This document shows positions 56,595-64,000 of a stretch of 64,000 nt of DNA, piece after piece. Origin of the DNA: Farysia itapuensis (taxonomy: Eukaryota; Basidiomycota; Ustilaginomycetes; Ustilaginales; Ustilaginaceae); assembly GCA_023212645.1 (NCBI GenBank), contig JALBYC010000004.1, forward strand, positions 1 through 64,000. The letters are read 5' to 3'. The position numbers were made by a program, and so were the translations under genes. The stretch's first letter is position 1. Each line of letters opens with the position of its first letter. The notes beneath the pieces are model-generated. The model searched no databases. It was given only the letters and a program-made list of their open reading frames with translations, and had not been told where the DNA came from.

Positions 56595-58358
56595 ATGTCG
56601 GGATCTTTCTCCAGTGGTGATAGTGGTGCGTCGCAGCGCTTGCTTCCCGGAAGCGGCGGTGGTGCTCCTCGCTCCAACAACTACCAGCCCCGCTACAATG
56701 CAAGCGCACAGGCAGGTCGCAGACCCGCAGCCGTCGCGCCCAGCGTTGGCTCAAACTCTCACGAGTCGTCCAGCTTCAAGTACGCCACCAATCCCAACGA
56801 ACCCATGTACGCAGGGCCCGAAGACGATGACGATCTACACGACTGGCGTAAAGAGGCCCATTCGCACGCCATGTCGTGGCGTGGAATTTCCAATGTCCTC
56901 ACCCTCGCCATTCTTGCTGTCGGTCTCCTTGCCCTCTTTGCAGGCTATCCCATCATCTCCCATTATGAAAATATCTACTCGGCTTCAAAGAAGAACGGCT
57001 ACAACTTGGGTGGTACAAATGGCTCCGGTCAGGTGCCTGACCTGCCCCTCTTCAGTCTGATTGACTCCGATACCCCCTCCAGTGCGATGACACGAACATC
57101 TCCCGTCGACAAAAGTTCTTATCATCTCGTCTTTTCCGACGAGTTTGAGGCCGAAGGACGAACCTTTTGGCCTGGTGACGATCCCTTCTGGGAGGCCATG
57201 GACCTGTACTACGGTGTCACCGGCGATTACGAATACTACTCGCCTGAGGCTGTCAACACCACCGGCGGATACCTTACCCTTACCATGACACAAAAGACGA
57301 CACACAATCTCAACTTCCAGTCCGGCATGCTGCAGTCCTGGAACAAGTTCTGCTTCCAGGGTGGCTACATCGAGTTCTCGATGCGAATGCCCGGTGGTCC
57401 TGACACCAGTGGTTACTGGCCTGGTCTGTGGCTCATGGGCAACTTGGGTCGTCCTGGATACCCTGGATCCACGGATGGAATGTGGCCTTACTCCTATGCT
57501 GGATGTGATGCCGGTATTCTGCGTAATCAGACCTGGGTCAACGGTACCGGTCCTGACGGTGCGCTCAACTCGGACGGAACTTTCGCCGTCGATGGACGTA
57601 TCTCGTTCTTGTCCGGCATGCGAAGTCCCGCCTGTACCTGTGCTGGTGAAGACCACCCCGGCCCCAATGTCAATGTCGCGCGCTCCTCCCCTGAACTTGA
57701 TATTCTTGAAGCCCAGATCCAGTACCATCAGGGTGAATACCACGGCTTCGCCTCCCAATCGTATCAAGTTGCGCCATTCGATCTCAACTACGAGTGGGTC
57801 AATACCTCGTCAGCTGCCACCATCTACGACACCGACCTTACCAACATCAACTCGTACAAGGGCAATGTATACCAGGAGGCCGTATCTTCCCTTACTCAGA
57901 TCCCGGATCGCGGTTATGTCGGAACCCAGAATGAGTTTGTCACATATGGTGTCGAGTACTCACCTGACTGGAACGAGAACGGTGGAGGCTCCATCACCTG
58001 GTATGTTGACGGCAAGCCTTCGTGGCACCTCAACGGCAAGACCATGCCCGCCAACAAGGCCATGGACATTGGTGTCCGCACAGTCACCGTCGAGCCCATG
58101 AGCATCATTATGAACTTGGGCATGTCCCCCACCTTCCAGAGCGTCAACTTTGGCGCAGGCGGTGTCACGTTCCCGGCTATCATGTCGGTCGACTACGTTC
58201 GCGTCTACCAGCTCGACGGTCAGGACGACCGCCTCTCGTGCGACCCTGCAGACCACCCCACCTCCCAATACATCCAAGATCACCTCGACCTGTACTACAA
58301 CCCCAACTTGACCGTCTACAACAGAGACTGGCCCAAGAACAAGCTCACCGGGTGCTAA
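56595..58358 (+). CDS. Kre6/Skn1-family GH16 protein for beta-1,6-glucan synthesis
   Basis: 587 residues, type II membrane glycoprotein of the secretory pathway needed for cell-wall beta-1,6-glucan. The cytosolic N-terminus (about 95 residues) is Ser/Gly-rich. One membrane anchor at about 97-120 (ISNVLTLAILAVGLLALFAG) is followed by the SKN1 domain. The GH16-type site is ELDILEAQ (E-x-D-x-x-E, about residue 366). The conserved FSDEFEAEGRTFWPGDDPFWEA and GGYIEFSMRMPG blocks are intact. C-x-C in SPACTCAGEDHPG and further cysteines fit the lumenal fold, and several N-x-S/T sequons are present. Length is slightly below yeast Kre6 (720), because of a shorter N-terminus. Confidence 0.94.
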   Translation: MSGSFSSGDSGASQRLLPGSGGGAPRSNNYQPRYNASAQAGRRPAAVAPSVGSNSHESSSFKYATNPNEPMYAGPEDDDDLHDWRKEAHSHAMSWRGISNVLTLAILAVGLLALFAGYPIISHYENIYSASKKNGYNLGGTNGSGQVPDLPLFSLIDSDTPSSAMTRTSPVDKSSYHLVFSDEFEAEGRTFWPGDDPFWEAMDLYYGVTGDYEYYSPEAVNTTGGYLTLTMTQKTTHNLNFQSGMLQSWNKFCFQGGYIEFSMRMPGGPDTSGYWPGLWLMGNLGRPGYPGSTDGMWPYSYAGCDAGILRNQTWVNGTGPDGALNSDGTFAVDGRISFLSGMRSPACTCAGEDHPGPNVNVARSSPELDILEAQIQYHQGEYHGFASQSYQVAPFDLNYEWVNTSSAATIYDTDLTNINSYKGNVYQEAVSSLTQIPDRGYVGTQNEFVTYGVEYSPDWNENGGGSITWYVDGKPSWHLNGKTMPANKAMDIGVRTVTVEPMSIIMNLGMSPTFQSVNFGAGGVTFPAIMSVDYVRVYQLDGQDDRLSCDPADHPTSQYIQDHLDLYYNPNLTVYNRDWPKNKLTGC

Positions 58359-58547
58359 TTCTTCGCCCGACCTACTATCATTCCCACTATCGTATTGTTT
58401 CTGCTCCATTATCGCGTGTATTGTAGATGTATTAACTCGCGCACAGACACACAGACTCTCTCTCCTTTGGCATCTACCTCTGTTGCTTTGGAAATGAACA
58501 TGGACACTTTTCTACCACTCGCGTGGGTGAGGGGCGGGGGTGGGGTT

Positions 58548-61500
58548 TTAATCGCCGAATAAGAGGTCGAGGTTCTCCATGGTTTCCGATTTGGCTTTGC
58601 CGTTGCCGTCGGTGTTGGAGTCCTGTTTGAGTGCATGGCGGATGAGCATTTCCTTGCGTTTCTGGATCATGAGGATGCGGTTTTCGATCGAGTCTTTGAT
58701 GAGGTAGCGAAAGACGGAGACGGGACGGGTTTGGCCTAGACGGTGGATCCGGTCGATGGCTTGGTTTTCAATACTGCTGTTCCACCAGAAATCCAGTAGC
58801 CAGATTTTACTAGCTGCAGTGAGGTTCAAGCCGACACCGCCTGCTTTTAGACTGATGAGGAATAAGAGTGGCTCGCCGGTGGGTGTGTAAGTCGGGTCTG
58901 GATCACTCACGCCCCCCTCGGCGGAAAAAGACGCTTGCCCGCGCTGGAATTCCACCAGCAGCTTCTCCCGCACTTTCTGCGGAGTCGTTCCGTCCAACCG
59001 CAAATACCTGAACTTGTACCGAGACAGCACCGGCTGCAAGAGATCGAGAAACGAGGTGAACTGGGAGAAGATAACACCTTTGAATCCGCCTTCTTCGGCG
59101 CGGATCGTGTTGAGGTGGTTGATGAGCGCCTGGACTTTTGTCGATGTTCGCAAGTCGTTGCGCACGAACAGCACGGGTGGGACACCACCCCCGACGCTTT
59201 TGTTTTCGCTTCCGGTGGCGGACTGCGGTCGGGTGCGGATGACCTCTATCAAGTCGGTCTCGAGAACGGGACCTACGCGACACGTTGGACAGGCTGGTTC
59301 TTCGTCCTTGGCAGTGCACGTGGCGAGGTAGTCGAGCAGACATGTTTTACACGCACTATGCATGCATCGAGGCATGTAGCATGGCCATACTTGAGGGTCT
59401 TCGAAACAAATCGGACACTCTACAGCTGCTTCCCCCGTCCCCTCTTTGCCCTGTACCTGCGCGAGTAAGTTGTCGACAGTCTGCCGTGAGTAGGCTGCAT
59501 CGCCATCCGACGCACTCTGGAACTGCGTTACCAGCTCGCGCAGGTCTTCGGTGGTCGCAATGGGCGGCGTCACATTCCCACTCGTCAAGTCGCCGTGATC
59601 GTCCCCGAGCCCGTCCGCTTTCGGCTCGACAGACGTCTCGTTGTCTTCGAGCGCGTCGCCATTCTCGCTTGCTTTGGTGTTTTTGAGAACGAGGGCAGGA
59701 TGACACACCGCCTGTCGCAAGCGCATGAGCACGCTGAAAATGACGGAGAAGTTCCGCGTCACAGTTCCGTTCGCCTTCATTGTCGCGTACTGCAGGTACG
59801 CCTTCTGGTAGACGTTGTCGTAAATCTTGCGTTCCAAAGGCGAAAAGTCAAGTTCGCGAGTTTCGGTGGTTTTGGGCGGGAGCTGGACGATGGGTTTGCC
59901 GTCCTTGTCCTTCATCTTTTTCTCTCTACGCAGCAGAACGGATTCGAGGATGACCTGCACCACATCGAGCGCCTTTGTAGATCGCGCTTGGAACGGCTTG
60001 CACACGAAGGAATTGAAGAAAGAGAAGTCACCCCACGGTTCTACCCGCAAGAATTTGAGCAGCGAGAAGAGGTCGGTGAGGCGATTGATGATTGGCGTAC
60101 CCGTCAGTGCCCAACGCCTGCGCGAGATCAGATCGCAGCAGGAGCGCGCATTCATCGTTGATCGATTCTTGATATTGTGCGCTTCGTCCAGGATGATGCG
60201 CAGCCAGTCTATGCAGTAAAGCGGGGCAATGGCGGAGATATGTCGACTGACCGACGAGGGACCACCGGCGTCCAAGAAGCGACGGTACTCGGTGACTAGC
60301 GTGCCGTACGATGTGATGACCACGTCAATCTGACCCGACTCGAGCTGGGATAGCAGGTCGGCCTTCGAGTCGCCATAGTAGAGCATAGGTGTCAAAGTGC
60401 CCGGAGCAGAGGCACGAATCAGCTCGTCTCTCCACTGTCCAATAAGACTCATGGGAGCTACGACGAGTGAGGCTTTGCCTTTGGCAACGGACGCGCGCAA
60501 AAGAGCCTTACGATCGCCCACGCTCGAGCTGGAGGCGGCGAACGCAGAGGCCAGAGACGTCTGCTTTGCACCTGCGCCCCGACGTTTGGTGTCATCAGCA
60601 AGCGAGTCGTCGAGATCTTCGTCGCTGTCCTCCTCGCCTTCCTCGGGCGCTTTGTTGGAGTGCAGCAAGCTGGCCACCATAATAGTCTTGCCCAGCCCCA
60701 TTTCGTCCGCAAGAATCCCACCTCGAGAACCTTTGCTGGCTCGCTGGAAATCCAAGCTCAAATCTCCCGTATACGGATTAAAATAAAACATTCGGGTGGG
60801 ACTGAGTACCAACGCCTCATTAGCGGCAGGATTTTCGTAGTCCATCGGGAACTCGTACTCCTCCCAAAGAGGATGGAGCGAAACCTCACGACCGGACTGA
60901 GAAGGTGAACCATCCGCGTTGGTGGACGAAGAGCCCGGCGCTTTCTCCATCGTCTTCATCCATCCGAGTGCCTGTTTCTGGTACGGCCGCAGGTTGAGCA
61001 GGAAGCTCTCCGGTGGCTCCACTTCTGGCAAATGAGCGTCGTGGGCCTGTGCCTTCTTGTACACCTCGTCCAGCTGGTTGATGTCGAGCTCTGTACCATC
61101 GTTTTCCTCAGCATCGGTCGCCGCTGTCGTGTTGACTAGCTGTACCTCTGGGCTGATTTCAGCATCGACCTCGATCGCAGTTTCGGCGGCTGCGCCCAAT
61201 TCGGCACGCAGAGATTCGATGCCTGACGGCGACTGACCGCCAGACTCGGGAGTGCGAGCTTTTTGCGCAACAGGCGGAGCGACAGCATTCTCGACCTCCC
61301 CACCGAACTGATCGAGCATGGCCTCGCTCGAGAAATCGTCAACAGCTTTGTGACTTTTCAGGATACCGTTGCTGAGACTGGGCTTGAGGTCGCACACCCG
61401 AAACATGCGCAGCAAGCTGCTCTTGCGCTCTCGGAGTGCCTTTTCGAATTCAGACTCGGCTGTTTCGGGCTTGAGGTCTTGGTTCTCGTCGCCAGCAGCA

Positions 61501-62555
61501 GAAAGCTTCTGACTTGCAAATGATAGAAAGAAGGCGTCAAATTTGACGTACGCTTTCACTTGCAAGATGATGTCGCAGCCGACTGTCAGGGAAGCAGGAC
61601 AGTCAACGACGGTGCCTTCAAATTCGGCCAAGTCGTTGTCGATAAGCTTTGACATCCAGGTCGCCACTTGTAAGGGCAGTCTGCCGACTTCGAAGCCTCG
61701 CATGTTGCTGAAGCGGACGATGAAGTCGTCTTTGTCCTTTGATTTGGCTTTGGAGCCAAAGTAGGAGCCTGAAGATCCTGTAGATCCGCCGAAGCTCAGC
61801 GTTGTCTGTTTGGCCTTCTTTCCATTGCCGTTGATCATCTTGCCGTTGGGCGGGGCGTTGGTGACTTGCTTCTTGCGGGGACGAAATATTCGAACAGCAT
61901 CACCTGGCTTGACATAAGAACTGCCTTTGGACAGGGACCAAGCAGACAGGACAAAGGTGCCAAGGTAGCGTCGCGAAAAACGATCGTGACGCGAGCGAGG
62001 ATCTTCTTGCGGCATGCTGTCATACGGTGATGGACTGCTAGGTGTTTGTGCCTGCGTCGATCGTTTCTTCTTGCTTGTAGCACTGTTCTGAGTGATAGAA
62101 GTAGGAGTCGGCGACGGACGCTTGCGCTTTACCGAGCCAGTGATTTCTATTTCGTCAGACTGGTCAGGAGAGAGAGGCGGAGAAGACCTCTTTGACTGTT
62201 CTGGTTCTAACTTGAAGTCGCCGTCATCTCTGTCCTCTTTGCTGGGATTCCGTCTACTTTGTTCAGGCGAAGGTGCCGAGCCAAAGAAGTCATCCTGATC
62301 GTCTTCAGCATCTTCATCAGCAAGGAAGAGAGGCTTAGCGTTGTCTACAGCTGTTCTGCGTGGTTGCAGTCTGCGTGAAAGGGTAGGGCTGTCATCGACT
62401 TGCAAGGGTTCTATTCGCGAGCTGCTTGCAATTGCTGGAGAGGGCTGTGAAGGAACAGTTTTGTGAGACGTGGCTGACGGCGACGACTCAAAGAAGTCTC
62501 GCGTTGGCTCAATGGCAGAAGACATGGTCAGGGTGGTGAGCCCCTCGCTGGCCAT
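58548..62555 (-). CDS. RAD5: Rad5-type SNF2 helicase and RING ubiquitin ligase
   Basis: 1335 residues. Acts in error-free post-replication repair by polyubiquitinating PCNA and remodelling stalled forks. The order is diagnostic: a disordered Ser/Pro N-terminus (1-190), HIRAN domain (about 195-320; YLGTFVLSAWSLSKGSSYVK), SNF2 ATPase with DEMGLGKTIM (about 615) and DEAHNIKNR (about 787), a C3HC4 RING inserted between the helicase lobes (CPICFEDPQVW ... CMHSACKTCLL ... CPTCRVG, about 1035-1100), then the C-terminal helicase lobe ending with RIHRLGQTRPVSVFRYL. All catalytic motifs look intact. It is longer than yeast Rad5 (1169), mostly at the N-terminus. Divergent from the adenosine kinase gene, 247 bp between starts. 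Confidence 0.96.
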   Translation of the reverse strand: MASEGLTTLTMSSAIEPTRDFFESSPSATSHKTVPSQPSPAIASSSRIEPLQVDDSPTLSRRLQPRRTAVDNAKPLFLADEDAEDDQDDFFGSAPSPEQSRRNPSKEDRDDGDFKLEPEQSKRSSPPLSPDQSDEIEITGSVKRKRPSPTPTSITQNSATSKKKRSTQAQTPSSPSPYDSMPQEDPRSRHDRFSRRYLGTFVLSAWSLSKGSSYVKPGDAVRIFRPRKKQVTNAPPNGKMINGNGKKAKQTTLSFGGSTGSSGSYFGSKAKSKDKDDFIVRFSNMRGFEVGRLPLQVATWMSKLIDNDLAEFEGTVVDCPASLTVGCDIILQVKAYVKFDAFFLSFASQKLSAAGDENQDLKPETAESEFEKALRERKSSLLRMFRVCDLKPSLSNGILKSHKAVDDFSSEAMLDQFGGEVENAVAPPVAQKARTPESGGQSPSGIESLRAELGAAAETAIEVDAEISPEVQLVNTTAATDAEENDGTELDINQLDEVYKKAQAHDAHLPEVEPPESFLLNLRPYQKQALGWMKTMEKAPGSSSTNADGSPSQSGREVSLHPLWEEYEFPMDYENPAANEALVLSPTRMFYFNPYTGDLSLDFQRASKGSRGGILADEMGLGKTIMVASLLHSNKAPEEGEEDSDEDLDDSLADDTKRRGAGAKQTSLASAFAASSSSVGDRKALLRASVAKGKASLVVAPMSLIGQWRDELIRASAPGTLTPMLYYGDSKADLLSQLESGQIDVVITSYGTLVTEYRRFLDAGGPSSVSRHISAIAPLYCIDWLRIILDEAHNIKNRSTMNARSCCDLISRRRWALTGTPIINRLTDLFSLLKFLRVEPWGDFSFFNSFVCKPFQARSTKALDVVQVILESVLLRREKKMKDKDGKPIVQLPPKTTETRELDFSPLERKIYDNVYQKAYLQYATMKANGTVTRNFSVIFSVLMRLRQAVCHPALVLKNTKASENGDALEDNETSVEPKADGLGDDHGDLTSGNVTPPIATTEDLRELVTQFQSASDGDAAYSRQTVDNLLAQVQGKEGTGEAAVECPICFEDPQVWPCYMPRCMHSACKTCLLDYLATCTAKDEEPACPTCRVGPVLETDLIEVIRTRPQSATGSENKSVGGGVPPVLFVRNDLRTSTKVQALINHLNTIRAEEGGFKGVIFSQFTSFLDLLQPVLSRYKFRYLRLDGTTPQKVREKLLVEFQRGQASFSAEGGVSDPDPTYTPTGEPLLFLISLKAGGVGLNLTAASKIWLLDFWWNSSIENQAIDRIHRLGQTRPVSVFRYLIKDSIENRILMIQKRKEMLIRHALKQDSNTDGNGKAKSETMENLDLLFGD

Positions 62556-62802
62556 TTGGAAGAAAAGGTGTTTGTGCTTAGCTGCGCCACCTAAAACTCA
62601 GCTGGCACTGGCAGGCAAGGCAGCACACGTAAATCCTCGACGCGACTTTACGTGTTAATTGAATCTCAGTCCCGATTTCAGATCCGATTAGCCGAGATCG
62701 CAGACAGAAGGAAGAAAAACTTGCGAAGATTTTGAAGGGTGGCCGTAGCGTAGTTGTCAAGGGGCAGTACGTTGCCTCTGCACATCCATCATCATACTCA
62801 CA

Positions 62803-63840
62803 ATGGCTGGCGGGAACTTGGAACTCGTTGCCTTGGGCAACCCCTTGCTGGACATGCAGGTGCGAAACGGCGAGGAGATGCTGGAAAAGTACGGTCTCAA
62901 GGCCAACGACGCTGTGCTGGCTACGGAAGAACAGCTTCCGATCTACAAGGACTTGGTGGACAAATACGAGGTCACCTATGTCGCCGGTGGTGCTGCCCAG
63001 AACGCAGCACGATGCGCTCAGTACGTCTTACCAGACAACACTACGGCCTACCTCGGCTGCGTCGGCAAGGACGACCTGGCCAAGCAGCTGCAAGCTGCCA
63101 ACGACAAGGAAGGTCTCAAGTCCATCTACCAGTACAGCGATGACCAGCCCACCGGTTCGTGTGCCGTCGTGCTCACTGGTCACAACCGATCGTTGTGCAC
63201 CAACCTTGGTGCGGCTGAAAAGTTCTCCAAGTCACACCTCGAGACTGCCGAGGCCAAGTCTGTCATCAAGAACGCCCAGATGTTCTACCTCGGTGGATTC
63301 TTCCTTACCCACGGAGTCGAGTCGGCTCTAGTGCTGGCACAGGAGGCCAAGGCGCGTGACGTCAGCTTCACCATGAATCTGTCTGCTCCCTTCATTCCGC
63401 AATTCTTTACTGCTCAGGTCGACCAGGTTGTCCCCTATGCCGATGTTATCTTCGGAAACGAGACGGAAGCAGAGGCATGGGCCGAGGCACACAAGCTCGA
63501 GACCAAGGACCTCAAGACGATTGCTCAGGCTATTGCTGATTTCGAAGCCGCCACACCCAAGGCGGAAAAGCGACAGGTTGTCATCACTCAAGGCTCTCAG
63601 CCCACCATCCTGGCGACTCGAGGTGCCAAGGAGCAGGAGGTGCACGAGACACCCAAGATCAACCCTGCCGACATTGTCGACACCAACGGTGCCGGTGATG
63701 CGTTTGCTGGTGGTGTGCTGGGTGCGCTGATCCTCGGCAAAGACATCCAGTCGGCCATCTCGGTGGGTCACAGCCTGGGCGGTATGTGTGTTGGCCAGGT
63801 CGGGCCGATCCTCAAGTTCCCCAAGGAACAGATTCTCTAG
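62803..63840 (+). CDS. ADO1: Adenosine kinase (PfkB family)
   Basis: Phosphorylates adenosine to AMP, clearing adenosine produced by the S-adenosylhomocysteine cycle. 345 residues, typical of the family. Motifs: VALGNPLLDMQV at the start, the substrate-binding GGAAQNAARCAQYVL (about 65-80), PTGSCAVVLTGHNRSL, and the PfkB signature DTNGAGDAFAGG with the catalytic Asp (about 301). The C-terminus lacks a targeting signal. The leader is A/C-rich with CACAATGG as start context. No intron. Confidence 0.96.
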   Translation: MAGGNLELVALGNPLLDMQVRNGEEMLEKYGLKANDAVLATEEQLPIYKDLVDKYEVTYVAGGAAQNAARCAQYVLPDNTTAYLGCVGKDDLAKQLQAANDKEGLKSIYQYSDDQPTGSCAVVLTGHNRSLCTNLGAAEKFSKSHLETAEAKSVIKNAQMFYLGGFFLTHGVESALVLAQEAKARDVSFTMNLSAPFIPQFFTAQVDQVVPYADVIFGNETEAEAWAEAHKLETKDLKTIAQAIADFEAATPKAEKRQVVITQGSQPTILATRGAKEQEVHETPKINPADIVDTNGAGDAFAGGVLGALILGKDIQSAISVGHSLGGMCVGQVGPILKFPKEQIL

Positions 63841-63962
63841 ACAATCATTGTGCCATCCTTGCGCTCAACACAGCATACGAATCTTGATACACAACAGCGG
63901 TGCTCAACATACCATGTCAATGCCTTTTATTTCTGTCTGCAATTAATTTAGCCTCGGCGGTA

Positions 63963-63994
63963 GAGCATGTGAGCATGTGAGCTGTGAGCTGTGA
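63963..63994. repeat. Short tandem repeats at the right edge
   Basis: GAGCATGT twice, then GAGCTGT twice, then GAGA. They lie after the adenosine kinase gene and may continue beyond the window. Confidence 0.75.
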
Positions 63995-64000
63995 GATAGC

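Overview
The window looks like nuclear DNA of a basidiomycete, most likely a smut or smut-related yeast of the Ustilaginales. This is inferred from gene content and style, since no marker gene allows a species call. The signs are long, mostly intron-free eukaryotic reading frames on both strands, short GT-AG introns in only three genes, serine-rich disordered proteins, and several small secreted proteins among housekeeping genes. I saw no tRNA, rRNA, CRISPR array or intact transposon.

Layout. 1-3.2 kb is accessory DNA. A partial minus-strand frame with a C2H2-type zinc finger resembles OrsD/DUF3505 proteins, and a FunK1-type kinase on the plus strand is broken by an in-frame TGA. 3.2-23.9 kb is housekeeping: aspartyl aminopeptidase (M18), COP9 signalosome subunit 2, a PlsB/DHAPAT-type acyltransferase, an MFS drug/polyamine-type exporter, an F-box plus JmjC protein, the TORC1 subunit Kog1/Raptor, the ribosome-assembly WD protein Rrb1/GRWD1 (one intron), and a PPR-like protein. 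At 23.9-25.8 kb a 30-bp tandem repeat and a TATA box lie before a gene for a secreted protein. 26-38 kb holds a serine-rich orphan, heme oxygenase, a Bin3-type RNA methyltransferase, an R3HCC1-like protein, Rsm22 and Ima1. 37.9-44.1 kb holds fumarase (first exon encodes the mitochondrial presequence), the GTPase Mtg1, and carnitine acetyltransferase with both a presequence and a C-terminal SKL.

44.9-49.7 kb encodes the most unusual protein here: a 1596-residue adenylating enzyme with a second C-terminal lid, a carrier domain, and a membrane-embedded C-terminal half containing three left-handed beta-helix (hexapeptide) units. That is the architecture of Pls/PosA-type single-module NRPS enzymes. 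50.2-53.3 kb is an M1 aminopeptidase with an upstream exon adding a presequence. 53.4-54.9 kb is a small accessory island with two secreted-protein genes, one an 8-cysteine mini-protein. The right end holds a tubby-like-fold candidate, a Kre6/Skn1 GH16 protein, a Rad5-type helicase/ubiquitin ligase and adenosine kinase.

The genes do not form one metabolic cluster. A loose mitochondrial theme runs from 32.7 to 53.3 kb (Rsm22, fumarase, Mtg1, carnitine acetyltransferase, M1 aminopeptidase). Three of these can be read as encoding two differently located forms from one gene. Many neighbours are convergent with under 250 bp between stop codons, so overlapping 3' transcripts are likely.
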